In this document: one piece after another, positions 50,771 to 59,661 of the stretch
Numbering within the stretch: position 1 is the stretch's first letter
How the letters are laid out: every line of letters starts with the position of its first letter
Source: G020344215 sp039586575
Lineage (GTDB): Bacteria; Gemmatimonadota; Gemmatimonadetes; Palauibacterales; KS3-K002
Direction of reading: 5' to 3'
DNA length: 64,000 nucleotides
NCBI GenBank assembly: GCA_039586575.1
Contig: JBDHKD010000009.1
Coordinates: 30,315-94,314 of the forward strand
The notes under the pieces: model-generated
Database searches by the model: none
The model's input: only the letters and a program-made list of their open reading frames with translations
Told to the model about the DNA's origin: nothing
Position numbers and translations under genes: made by a program

Positions 50771-52189
50771 ATGCAACGCCTCATCTCCTTCGGCCTACTC
50801 GCGGCGCTCGTCGCGTACGCTCTGCCGGATCGCCAGCAGCAGCGCCGGGCGTCGTGTGACCTGCAGGTCACGACCGACTCGACTGCGATGTCCCGTATGA
50901 CAACGCTGCCTGGTGGCGAAATGCGTTCGGACGTCTGGGGAGGCGTAGAGGCCACGTGCGGGAGCAAGTGGCTGCGCGCCGATAGCGCCAGCTTCTATGA
51001 TCTACGCGGAATCCTCTACTTGTTCGGCGACGTCGAGTACCGGGACGAGGGTCGAACGTTGGTAGCGGAGCGTGCGACTTATTACCAGGAAGAGGACTGG
51101 GTGCGTGCCGAAGGGCAGGTGGTGCTCATCGATACGGTCGCGGGCTCCAGCCTGAGGGGGCCGCTGCTCGACTACTATCCGTCGAGCGAAATTCGGCCCG
51201 TGGAGCGCATGTACGCGCCTGGGCGACCGCACCTGACCTTCTATCCCGAGGAGGGCGCTGTTGCCGAAGCGTTCGAGGTCGATGCCGATCGCGTCCACAT
51301 CTATGGCGACTCGGCGATCACCGGGGCCGGTCACGTCGTTGCGGTTCGGGGTGATTTGACCGCGTACGGCGACTCGATGGACCTCGATCTCGGGCGTGAC
51401 GCCCTTTGGCTACTGGGCAGCCCACGCGTCGAGGCCCAGGAAACCGTGCTCGATGGCGACTCGATTCTGGTCGTGCTGGAGGAAAGCCGGGTGCGGGAGA
51501 TCCGGGCGTGGCCCAACGCGTCCGCCCGCAGTAGCGAACTCACGCTTGCTGCGCCCCACCTCCACCTCTTCGTCGAGAGTGATGAGATCGAACGGGTAGT
51601 CGCGTCCGCCGGCGACCCTGATCGTACAGGAGCGGTGGATTCGGCGGGCCGCGCACCCTGGGCCCGCAGCCTTTCGGGGGACTACGAGCTCATCGCCGAT
51701 TCGATCGACATCGAGCGCCCCGGCGGCCAGCTCGACCGAGTGGTCGCGGTGCGGCAGGCGAGGGCAGCCACCTTGGAGCCGCTGGTGCTGGGCGGCGAGC
51801 TCGTGGACGGCGATTGGCTGGAGGGGGACACGGTCATCGGCTACTTCGCTCCGCCGGACACCGCCGGTGGTGAGGAAGCACAGCTGGAGCGCCTCGAATC
51901 CATCGGTTCGGCGCGAGCCTTGTACTACATCTGGGACCAGGCCGAACAGGGTGAGGGAAGTTCCGGCCCTCCGGGTGTGAACTACGTGATCGGCCGTCAG
52001 ATCACACTCTGGCTGGATGAGGGCGCAGTAAGGACCGCCGAGGTCGTCGGGCCGGCGGTCGGGACCTATCTCGAGCCCCTGCCGCTCGCGACGGACGGTG
52101 ACAGCGCGACCGCGCCAGCGGACTCACTGATCGATGCCGCGACGGACACGACGGCCGTCGACAGTGCAACGGCGAGAGGTGGTGGATGA
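50771..52189 (+). CDS. lptA: LptA/OstA-like periplasmic protein, enlarged
   Basis: Beta-jellyroll protein proposed to form the LPS bridge. It is 472 residues, more than twice the E. coli length of about 185. A signal peptide (SFGLLAALVAYALP) is followed by OstA-type strands (WLRADSASFYDLRGILYLFGDVEYRDEGRTLVAERATYYQEEDWVRAEGQVVL), seen again at about residues 190-220. The second half (from about 300) keeps strand character but ends in an acidic Ala/Thr-rich tail. Extended OstA-like proteins occur in several diderm phyla. It lies between lptC and lptB, overlapping lptB by four bases. Confidence 0.82.
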   Translation: MQRLISFGLLAALVAYALPDRQQQRRASCDLQVTTDSTAMSRMTTLPGGEMRSDVWGGVEATCGSKWLRADSASFYDLRGILYLFGDVEYRDEGRTLVAERATYYQEEDWVRAEGQVVLIDTVAGSSLRGPLLDYYPSSEIRPVERMYAPGRPHLTFYPEEGAVAEAFEVDADRVHIYGDSAITGAGHVVAVRGDLTAYGDSMDLDLGRDALWLLGSPRVEAQETVLDGDSILVVLEESRVREIRAWPNASARSSELTLAAPHLHLFVESDEIERVVASAGDPDRTGAVDSAGRAPWARSLSGDYELIADSIDIERPGGQLDRVVAVRQARAATLEPLVLGGELVDGDWLEGDTVIGYFAPPDTAGGEEAQLERLESIGSARALYYIWDQAEQGEGSSGPPGVNYVIGRQITLWLDEGAVRTAEVVGPAVGTYLEPLPLATDGDSATAPADSLIDAATDTTAVDSATARGGG

Positions 52190-53364
52190 GCGGCAGCGTG
52201 GACGAGTTCAGCAGCTACCTGTCGGGGTTGCCGTCCCACGAGGCGCCGATGTTGATCGCCGTGCGCGAGATCGTGCGCGGCGCCAACGAGTCGGGCCGAA
52301 TGTCCCGAAGCCGCTTGGTGGAGGCGTTCCGCGAGTCCTATGTAGCGCACTACAGCGATGTCGCCCAGGACGGGTCGACCGAGAGTCGCCGCTTGTTCGA
52401 GATTAGACGCATGACATCGGAGGAAGTCGGCAGGTACCTCGAGGAACAGATACTCGGGCGACTGGCGGCGGACGACTGGCTGCGGGTCGACAAGAGTGAG
52501 GCGGTCACCTTCACCGCCACCGTCTGGACCGGTATCGGGGCCGATCGCAGTAGCTTCGCTGCACTGGTGGAGCGGGAGATAGAGCGGCGGCTAAAGACTC
52601 CGGCGCCAACCGAGCCAATCGAACAGCCTGTCCTGGCGGATGGCAGTCGGCTCAGAACGCAGGGGCTCGTGAAGATCTACAAGAGGCGGCGCGTCGTCGA
52701 TGATGTCGACCTCGAGCTTCGACAAGGTGAGATCGTCGGCTTGCTTGGTCCGAACGGTGCGGGCAAGACGACGACATTCTACATGATCGTCGGCCTCGTA
52801 GCCCCAGATAGCGGCGAGGTGTTTATCGACGACCACGCGCTGGCCAGCGTGCCGATGTACAAGCGGGCGCGAAGCGGGATCGGCTATCTCTCACAGGAGC
52901 CTTCCGTGTTCCGCAAGTTAAGCGTAGAGCAGAACATCATGGCGATCCTCGAGACGTTGCCGCTATCGGATTCGGAGAAGGAAGAGCGCCTCGATGGGCT
53001 GCTGGATGAGCTCTCGATCAAGCATCTGCGAAAGAACAAGGCGTATTCGCTATCGGGCGGCGAGCGCCGTCGATTGGAGATAACCCGGGCCCTGGTCACG
53101 GACCCCAAGTTCATGCTGCTGGACGAGCCGTTCGCAGGGGTCGATCCGATCGCGGTGGACGACATTCAGCGGATCGTGGCGGATCTCAAGCGGCGTGGCC
53201 TCGGCGTGCTGATCACGGACCACAACGTTCGGGAGACGCTGTCGATCACCGACCGTGCCTACATCATGTTCGACGGCCGTATTCACATCGAGGGTACCTC
53301 GGAAGAGCTAGTTAACGATCCTCAGGCGCGTAAGTTATATTTGGGTGAGGACTTCCGCCTCTAG
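52186..53364 (+). CDS. lptB: LPS export ABC ATPase LptB with N-terminal extension
   Basis: ATPase that powers LPS extraction from the inner membrane. It is 392 residues, versus about 240 for E. coli LptB. The ABC domain starts near residue 155: Walker A GPNGAGKTTT (188-197), signature LSGGERRRLEI, Walker B FMLLDEPFAGVDPIAVDDI, and the H-loop ITDHNVRETL. Residues 1-150 are an extra soluble, mostly helical domain (RSRLVEAFRESYVAHY, RRMTSEEVGRYLEEQILGRLAADDWLRV) that I do not recognise. The ATG overlaps the lptA stop (ATGA), and the frame has no stop, so the extension is part of the gene. Confidence 0.9.
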   Translation: MSGSVDEFSSYLSGLPSHEAPMLIAVREIVRGANESGRMSRSRLVEAFRESYVAHYSDVAQDGSTESRRLFEIRRMTSEEVGRYLEEQILGRLAADDWLRVDKSEAVTFTATVWTGIGADRSSFAALVEREIERRLKTPAPTEPIEQPVLADGSRLRTQGLVKIYKRRRVVDDVDLELRQGEIVGLLGPNGAGKTTTFYMIVGLVAPDSGEVFIDDHALASVPMYKRARSGIGYLSQEPSVFRKLSVEQNIMAILETLPLSDSEKEERLDGLLDELSIKHLRKNKAYSLSGGERRRLEITRALVTDPKFMLLDEPFAGVDPIAVDDIQRIVADLKRRGLGVLITDHNVRETLSITDRAYIMFDGRIHIEGTSEELVNDPQARKLYLGEDFRL

Positions 53365-53378
53365 GGAAGGGGAGGGCG

Positions 53379-54821
53379 ATGAAAGTCGGTCTGCAGCAGA
53401 GCGTTAGGCTGGGGCAAGAGCTGAGGATCAATCCACGCCTCTATCAGGCGATGGATCTCCTCTACATGCCCCTTCTAGACCTGCAGCAGCACCTCAAGCA
53501 GGAGCTCGTGAGCAACCCCTTCCTCGAGTTGGTCGAGCCGACCGATGAACCAATCGAGGAGAATTCCGATAACAACGAGAAGGAAAAGGACGAGAACGAG
53601 GTCGACTGGGAAGACATACTCCTCGATGGATACGAAACTGGCGGCCGCCGTGAAGAGTACGAAGAAAGGGAGTACTACGAGCCGACCGCTGTCGCCACGC
53701 GCGACCTCTATGACCACCTGCGCGACCAAATCGCTCTGCTCCGGCTAGAGCCCCGTCAGATCGTCATCGCCGAGGAAATCATGGGCAACATCGATGATAC
53801 CGGGTTTCTGACCTGTGATCTCGAGGCGATCGCCGAGTCTCTAAACCAATACCTCGCGAGCGAAGATGGGAAGGCCGCCGGGTTCGAGGGAGAAGAGCGG
53901 TTTGCCGTCGAGGAAATAGCGGATGTGCTCAAGATCATCCAGGGGTTGGACCCGGCCGGTATCGGCGCGCGCGACCTGCGTGAATGCCTGTTGCTCCAGC
54001 TCGGCGATCAGGACAGGGGCAACACGCTGGTATACGCCATAGTCGACGAGCACTTCGAACAACTGGTCAACCATCGCTGGGCCGAGATTTCCAAGGAGTT
54101 GGGCGTGAGTCCACAGGAGGTCCAGGCGGCAGCGGACGAGATAGCCAAGCTCGATCCCAAGCCCGGCCTTCAGTACTCGAGCGGCGAGGGCAACTACATC
54201 ATCGCGGACCTCGTCGTCGAAAAAGTGGATAGCGACTACATCGTCTTCCACAACGACACGGCGCTTCCGCGGCTGAGGCTTTCACGCTCTTATCGTGAGG
54301 TGGCGCGCGACAAGGCGAAGTTCAAAGGGGAAAACAAAGAGTTTATCTCCAACAAGCTGAACAACGCCAACTGGATGCTCCAGGCGATTGAACAGCGGCG
54401 TCAGACGATGCTCAAGGTGATGAACTTCATCGTCAACCGTCAGCGTGACTTCTTCGAGGAGGGTATCGAGCACCTAAGACCGTTGACGCTGCGCGAGGTC
54501 GCGGAAGTCATCAACATGCACGAGTCCACCGTGTCGCGAGTCACGAACCAGAAGTACGTTCAGACGCCACGTGGAGTCTTCCCGCTCAAGTTCTTCTTCT
54601 CCAGCGGGCTGTCTACGGATTCGGGCGAGGATGTGTCGGCGCGCGGTATCAAGGCCCGAATCCAGAAGCTCGTCGCTGAGGAGGAGCCCACGAAGCCGCT
54701 GACCGATCAGGCGATCGTCGACATCCTCAAGCGGGAGGGTATCAATATCGCTCGTCGAACGGTCGCCAAGTATCGTGACCAGCTCGGGATCCTCTCCGCC
54801 CGCATGCGCAAGCGCGTATGA
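53379..54821 (+). CDS. rpoN: RNA polymerase sigma-54 factor
   Basis: Alternative sigma factor that needs AAA+ enhancer-binding activators. It is 480 residues. Region I begins MKVGLQQSVRLGQELRINPRLYQAMDLLYMPLLDLQQHL, an acidic linker follows (about residues 55-90), then the core-binding domain (LDPKPGLQYSSGEGNYIIADL), the helix-turn-helix LREVAEVINMHESTVSRVTNQKYVQTPRG and the RpoN box ARRTVAKYR. It sits right after lptB, the same place as in E. coli, and its stop overlaps the next glycosyltransferase by four bases. Confidence 0.97.
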   Translation: MKVGLQQSVRLGQELRINPRLYQAMDLLYMPLLDLQQHLKQELVSNPFLELVEPTDEPIEENSDNNEKEKDENEVDWEDILLDGYETGGRREEYEEREYYEPTAVATRDLYDHLRDQIALLRLEPRQIVIAEEIMGNIDDTGFLTCDLEAIAESLNQYLASEDGKAAGFEGEERFAVEEIADVLKIIQGLDPAGIGARDLRECLLLQLGDQDRGNTLVYAIVDEHFEQLVNHRWAEISKELGVSPQEVQAAADEIAKLDPKPGLQYSSGEGNYIIADLVVEKVDSDYIVFHNDTALPRLRLSRSYREVARDKAKFKGENKEFISNKLNNANWMLQAIEQRRQTMLKVMNFIVNRQRDFFEEGIEHLRPLTLREVAEVINMHESTVSRVTNQKYVQTPRGVFPLKFFFSSGLSTDSGEDVSARGIKARIQKLVAEEEPTKPLTDQAIVDILKREGINIARRTVAKYRDQLGILSARMRKRV

Positions 54822-55801
54822 GCCAAGCAGCGAGCTCGACCGAGTCGGCGCGGCCGGTCCATGTGGATCCTGCGCTCGCCGGCAACTTTGCAGTCGTTAT
54901 TCCGGGGCTGAACGAGAGCGAGAATATCCCCGAGCTCTTTCGCCAGTTGTCTGCGACGTTCGGCAAGTACGAGCTCGACGGCGAGATCATCTTTGTTGAC
55001 GACGGGTCGACGGACGACTCACCGGAGGTGGCGGAGCGCGAGGGGGCAGGGCTGAGGCGATTCAAGCTCGGGCGGCACAAGGTGAACCTGGGCAAGACGG
55101 AGGCACTGCTCAGCGGTGTCAAGGCGGCGGAGAGCGATTGGATACTGCTGTTCGACGCCGATCTCCAACACCTCCCGGATGAAATACCACGCTTCTTGGC
55201 CGAGGTCGAGAAAGGCTATGACATCGTGTGCGGCCGCAAGGTCGGGAAGTACCGGAAACGCCTGGTATCCGGTATCTACAACTGGCTGTCGCGCAGGATA
55301 TTCCGGGTCCCGGTGAGTGATCTCAACTCGATCAAGATCTTCAACAAGAGTGTCCTGGACGACATCCATCTGCGTCACGATTGGCACAGGTTCTTTGTGG
55401 TGCTGGCCCACGCGCGAGGCTACCGCGTGGGCGAGATCGAGGTCACGCTACACCCGCGCAAGAAAGGCAAGAGCAAGTATACCGGAGGCGGCAGGGTGTT
55501 CGTCGGGTTGCTCGACCTGCTGGCCGTCTGGTTCCTACTGCTCTTCAGTCGCAAGCCGATGTTGTTGTTCGGGTTCACGGGCCTGGCACTGGTTGGCCTG
55601 GGCCTGGTCGTGGGCCTGGCAGCCATCGTCCTCCGGGTGATGGGTCACGGTTTCCGGCCGCTGCTCAACCTTGTCGTGTTGCTGGAAGTGCTGGGCGTCT
55701 CGTTGTTCGGATTCGGATTCGTGGCCGAACTGGTCGCGACGTTACGGGCGGAAGTCGATGGTCTGAGGGATTCGGTTCGCGAACTGCGCGGCCGGCGATA
55801 G
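54818..55801 (+). CDS. GT2 glycosyltransferase, polyprenyl-phosphate hexose synthase type
   Basis: Likely transfers a hexose from a nucleotide sugar to a polyprenyl phosphate on the inner leaflet. It is 327 residues. The GT-A domain has VVIPGLNESENIPELF, EIIFVDDGSTDDSP, a DADLQHLPDEIP motif (the DXD-type metal site) and DLNSIKIFNKSVL. Two C-terminal transmembrane helices follow (PMLLLFGFTGLALVGLGLVVGLAAIVL and LLNLVVLLEVLGVSLFGFGFV). This GT-A plus two-helix layout is that of GtrB/CsbB-type enzymes. It overlaps rpoN by four bases and precedes a GT-C-type gene. Confidence 0.82.
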   Translation: MSQAASSTESARPVHVDPALAGNFAVVIPGLNESENIPELFRQLSATFGKYELDGEIIFVDDGSTDDSPEVAEREGAGLRRFKLGRHKVNLGKTEALLSGVKAAESDWILLFDADLQHLPDEIPRFLAEVEKGYDIVCGRKVGKYRKRLVSGIYNWLSRRIFRVPVSDLNSIKIFNKSVLDDIHLRHDWHRFFVVLAHARGYRVGEIEVTLHPRKKGKSKYTGGGRVFVGLLDLLAVWFLLLFSRKPMLLFGFTGLALVGLGLVVGLAAIVLRVMGHGFRPLLNLVVLLEVLGVSLFGFGFVAELVATLRAEVDGLRDSVRELRGRR

Positions 55802-55803
55802 CG

Positions 55804-57396
55804 GTGGCTGCTGAGAAGAAGCTCGGCCGTCTTTCGGGTGACCAGTTGGCCTGGGGAATTCTGGGTGGACTGGTCGTCGCGCATCTCATCCTCGCCATCC
55901 TGCTGTTCGATCCCAAGCCGTTTATCGGCGGCGATAACGCCGGGTACATGATACTGGCCGAGTCGCTGGAGACGGGGCAGGGGTACCGGAACATTCATCT
56001 GCCGGGCAGCCCGTGGCACGCACAGTATCCCCCCTTCTATCCGGCGGTTCTCGCGACCGTCCGGGCGTTGGGCGGCGGCCTGATCGCTTTCAAGATCCTC
56101 TCTGTGGTCTTCACGTCGGCGTCGCTGGTGTTCCTCTTCCTGCTCGGCCGGCGCCGGCTGAGTCGAGAGGGCACATTGGCCGTGGTTGCCCCCTTCGCGC
56201 TGAGCCCGGTGTTGCTGTATTACTCCCACTGGGTGCTGTCGGAGGCGCTGTTCGTGCTGCTGACGCTCATCGCGCTCTGGGCCTCCGAGTGTATCAACGA
56301 CTCTCGGCGTTGGGTGGCTCTATCGGCGATATTCGGAATCCTGGCGTACCTGACCCGAGCGGCAGGGCTTCCTTTCCTGGTCGCCTTGCTCCTGATACTG
56401 GGCCTGAAGCGTCGCTGGCGGCAGTTGGGGGCGGTCGGCGGCGCTAGCGCCGCGGTTGTCGCCGCCTGGTGGCTGTGGGGCAAGCTGGCGGCGGCGGAGA
56501 GTGCGCAGGTCTATTCGACCAACTTCCTCTTGGTCGACCCGTACCGGCCGGAGTTAGGGCATGTTGGTCTGGGTGGACTGGTGTCGCGAGTGGTGAACAA
56601 CATCCGCCTGTACTCGGTCGAGGTCCTCCCCGAATCGCTGGCCGGGCCGGCATCGGCGGGCGGAATCAACTTGATCGCGCTACTCGTCGGGTTTCTGTTG
56701 ATCGCCCTGGCGCTGGTGGCCTGGATACGCGACGTTCGAAAGCTACGGGTGTTGGAGCTCTTCACAGCGTTCTATCTCGGCTTGCTGCTGCTCTGGCCTC
56801 AGATCTGGACCGATCGCCGCTTTCTGTTGCCCCTGCTGCCGGCCATTCTGCTGCACGCGGTGGCCGGAGTAGTCTGGAGCATGGATTTCGTGCGGTTGAA
56901 GCGGCCGGTCTGGGTCTTGCCGGCGCTGGGGGCGCTTCTCATCCTGCTCACAATCCCTGACCATGTGCGGACTGTAAGCTTCAGCCGTCGCTGCCGGAGC
57001 TTCTATCGTCAGGGTGACCAACTGGCCTGTTACCCGGCGCAGTGGCGCTCGTTTGCACAGAGTGCTTACTGGGTACGGGAAAACACGCCAGACGAAGTGA
57101 TTGTGGTTAATCGCAAGCCGCGGTTGTTCTATTACTTCTCAGGTCGGCGCGGCGACGTTTATCCGTTCACCACCGATGATCGAGAGATGTTGACCTTTCT
57201 CGACGATGTCGGGGCGGACTATGTGTTGGTGGCGCCGGTGAGCCAGACAACCTACAGGTACCTCGTCCCGGTGATCCAGAGCGTGCCGGAGCGGTTCGAG
57301 TTGGCCCACCAGGTCGGCGAAGGCTCGGCGCGGTCGTATGTGCTGCGCTACAGAGGCGGACCGGCGCCGAGCGCTGGGCCAGTGATCGAGAACTGA
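55804..57396 (+). CDS. GT39/ArnT-like multispanning glycosyltransferase
   Basis: Integral membrane protein of 530 residues from GTG 55804 with about 10-12 helices. An acidic motif lies in the first periplasmic loop (FIGGDNAGYMILAESL), and the PMT/ArnT-like pattern LPGSPWHAQYPPFYPAVLATV follows. Such enzymes take sugars from polyprenyl phosphate and attach them to protein or lipid on the outer side. A soluble C-terminal domain of about 150 residues follows the helices (RRGDVYPFTTDDREMLTFLDDVGADYVLV). It starts two bases after the GT2 gene, which could supply its donor. Confidence 0.75.
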   Translation: MAAEKKLGRLSGDQLAWGILGGLVVAHLILAILLFDPKPFIGGDNAGYMILAESLETGQGYRNIHLPGSPWHAQYPPFYPAVLATVRALGGGLIAFKILSVVFTSASLVFLFLLGRRRLSREGTLAVVAPFALSPVLLYYSHWVLSEALFVLLTLIALWASECINDSRRWVALSAIFGILAYLTRAAGLPFLVALLLILGLKRRWRQLGAVGGASAAVVAAWWLWGKLAAAESAQVYSTNFLLVDPYRPELGHVGLGGLVSRVVNNIRLYSVEVLPESLAGPASAGGINLIALLVGFLLIALALVAWIRDVRKLRVLELFTAFYLGLLLLWPQIWTDRRFLLPLLPAILLHAVAGVVWSMDFVRLKRPVWVLPALGALLILLTIPDHVRTVSFSRRCRSFYRQGDQLACYPAQWRSFAQSAYWVRENTPDEVIVVNRKPRLFYYFSGRRGDVYPFTTDDREMLTFLDDVGADYVLVAPVSQTTYRYLVPVIQSVPERFELAHQVGEGSARSYVLRYRGGPAPSAGPVIEN

Positions 57397-57397
57397 C

Positions 57398-58552
57398 GTG
57401 AGTCGGGCCCTACGAGTACTGATTCTGCTGGGTACGCGCCCAGAGGCGATCAAGCTGGCTCCGGTCGCCCGGGCGCTTGGCGCGCGCCCGGAGCCCGTTG
57501 AGGTCAGCGTGATCTCGACCGGCCAGCACGATGATCTACTGGACAGCGCGCTGACCAGCCTCGACCTCACCATCGATGAAGACCTGGCGATCATGCGGGC
57601 GGACCAGGATCTCTACGACATCGGCGTGGAGTGCCTGGATCGGCTGCGGCCGATCTTGCGAACCGTGAAGCCGGATGTCGTGGTCGTAGAGGGAGACACG
57701 GCCACCGTCTTCTACGGTGCCCTGGCAGGTTTTTTCGAGAAGGTGCAGGTCGCGCACGTCGAAGCGGGTCTCCGTTCGCGCGACAAGTGGGCCCCTTTCC
57801 CGGAGGAGATCTTTCGTCGCCTGACGGACGTCGTCTCGGACCACTACTTCGCTCCCACGCTGGGGGCACGTGACAATCTGTTGGGTGAAGGCGTCGCGGC
57901 CGAGAAGGTCTATGTTACGGGGAACACGGTGATCGACGCGGTTCAGGTGCTGGCGGCGGCGGGCCAGCCGGTGACGGATCGCGAGCTGAGACAGGTACTC
58001 GATTCCGGGAAGAAGATCGTTCTGGTAACGGCACACCGACGCGAGGCCTTCGGGCCCCCGCTAAGGGAAGCGTTGGGCGCGCTGCGGGCGCTGGCGGAGT
58101 CGCATCCGGAAGTGGAATTCGTGTACCCCGTACATCCGAACCCCAACGTACGTGGACCGGCGCACGAGCTGCTCTCGGGTCTCATGAATTTCCGGCTCTT
58201 GGACCCTCTCCCATATGCCGATCTTGTGCAGGTGCTGGCGCGCGCCTGGCTAGTTTTTACTGACTCGGGTGGCATTCAGGAGGAAGCGCCGTCGTTCGGG
58301 GTGCCGGTGCTGGTCATGCGCGGGGTGACCGAGAGGCCGGAGGGGGTAGAGGCGGGAGTGGCGGCGCTGGTGGGCACGTCGGCGGAAGCCATTCTGGATA
58401 AGGGCGCCGCGTTGCTCGATGATCCGGAGGCCCATCGTCGTATGGCGGTGGCGAAGAACCCGTATGGTGATGGTCGTGCGGGTGAGCGGATCGCGGACAT
58501 CTTGATCCACCGCTTAGTCGGAGTTCCCCGTCAGACGGAGGATTGGGCCTGA
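57398..58552 (+). CDS. wecB: UDP-N-acetylglucosamine 2-epimerase
   Basis: Non-hydrolysing epimerase making UDP-ManNAc from UDP-GlcNAc for surface glycans. It is 384 residues from GTG 57398. LLGTRPEAIKLAPVA, VEGDTATVFYGALAGF, VAHVEAGLRS, VTAHRREAFGPPL, FVYPVHPNPNVRGP, and TDSGGIQEEAPSFGVPVLVMR are the family landmarks. It starts one base after the previous stop, and its end overlaps the next gene by ten. Confidence 0.95.
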   Translation: MSRALRVLILLGTRPEAIKLAPVARALGARPEPVEVSVISTGQHDDLLDSALTSLDLTIDEDLAIMRADQDLYDIGVECLDRLRPILRTVKPDVVVVEGDTATVFYGALAGFFEKVQVAHVEAGLRSRDKWAPFPEEIFRRLTDVVSDHYFAPTLGARDNLLGEGVAAEKVYVTGNTVIDAVQVLAAAGQPVTDRELRQVLDSGKKIVLVTAHRREAFGPPLREALGALRALAESHPEVEFVYPVHPNPNVRGPAHELLSGLMNFRLLDPLPYADLVQVLARAWLVFTDSGGIQEEAPSFGVPVLVMRGVTERPEGVEAGVAALVGTSAEAILDKGAALLDDPEAHRRMAVAKNPYGDGRAGERIADILIHRLVGVPRQTEDWA

Positions 58553-59661
58553 GAGTCCTCTTGCAGTGTCTCTACTACCCACCGGAGGTGGGTGGCCTGG
58601 AGAGCCACGTCGCCGGCCTCAGTGAGGGGCTGGCCCGGCGTGGTCACATCGTCGACATGCTCACGTCCCGCTCGCAGCGGGGCCTGGCGGCCCGTGAACG
58701 CGTTGCCGGCGTCAACATCCATCGCGTGTGGATGCCGGGGAAGACACCGGTCGGCTGGATGGCGCACACGGTGGTCAGTATTCCGGCCTACCGCCGTCTG
58801 GCGCGGTCGGCCGAGGTCTATCATGCCCACACGTTCGCCAGCGCGATACCGGCGATGGTCACGCGCCACCGCTATCGACGTCCGCTCGTCTTGACGCTTC
58901 ACACGAGCCATTTCTTGATGCGGGCCTCGCAGCCGCGGTGGCGAGCGGTTCTCAAACGCATCATCGGGAGTGCCGACTACCTGTTGGCCACCAGTGAGGA
59001 GATACGCAACGTTGCTCTAGACCTGTACCCGCACCCGAGGTCGGAGGTCATGACCAACGCCGTGGACACGGAAAGGTTCGCCCCGGCAGGAGTGGCGCGC
59101 GCTGCGGGGAGGATGCGCATCATCGTTCCGCGACGCCTCTACCCGAAGAACGGGGTGGAGTACTTCGTGCGGGCTATGCCGCTGATCGCGGCCGCAATCG
59201 ATGTCGAAGCGCGAATCGTCGGAGATGGCCCCGAGCGGCAGAGGCTGACGGCGCTGGCGGCCGAGCTCGACGTCTCTGATCGAGTCGCTTTTCTGGGCGC
59301 CCGTCCGAACGCCGAGATGCCCGAACTGCTGCGCTGGGCCGACCTGGCGGTCATCCCGTCCCTTATGGAGGCGACGTCGATCGCGGCGCTGGAAGCGATG
59401 TCGTGCGGGCTACCCGTGGCCGCCACGGCCGTTGGCGGGCTACCGGAGATCATCGACGAAAAGGTGGGTACGCTGTTCGCGCCTGCCGACCCGGAGGCTC
59501 TGTCCGTCGCCGTGTTGGCTATGCTGGGGAGAACCGATCTCGAGGCTCTCGGTGACGCGGCGCGGCGTCGGGTTGTGTCGCACTGGAGCATGGACCGAAT
59601 GGTCGAGCGGCATCTGGAGATTTACGACGAGTTGCGGAATGAAGCGCAAGCAAAGGGATAA
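58543..59661 (+). CDS. GT4 family glycosyltransferase
   Basis: GT-B-fold retaining glycosyltransferase of 372 residues, cytosolic and membrane-associated. The N-terminal acceptor domain has YYPPEVGGLESHVAGLSEGLARRGH and VYHAHTFASAI; the donor domain has RLYPKNGVEYFVRA, IVGDGPERQRL and the E-x7-E motif in PSLMEATSIAALEAMSCGLPV. The TTG at 58543 follows cggagga; no ATG lies near the family N-terminus. The donor sugar is unknown, but UDP-ManNAc from the adjacent wecB is possible. Confidence 0.85.
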   Translation: MGLRVLLQCLYYPPEVGGLESHVAGLSEGLARRGHIVDMLTSRSQRGLAARERVAGVNIHRVWMPGKTPVGWMAHTVVSIPAYRRLARSAEVYHAHTFASAIPAMVTRHRYRRPLVLTLHTSHFLMRASQPRWRAVLKRIIGSADYLLATSEEIRNVALDLYPHPRSEVMTNAVDTERFAPAGVARAAGRMRIIVPRRLYPKNGVEYFVRAMPLIAAAIDVEARIVGDGPERQRLTALAAELDVSDRVAFLGARPNAEMPELLRWADLAVIPSLMEATSIAALEAMSCGLPVAATAVGGLPEIIDEKVGTLFAPADPEALSVAVLAMLGRTDLEALGDAARRRVVSHWSMDRMVERHLEIYDELRNEAQAKG

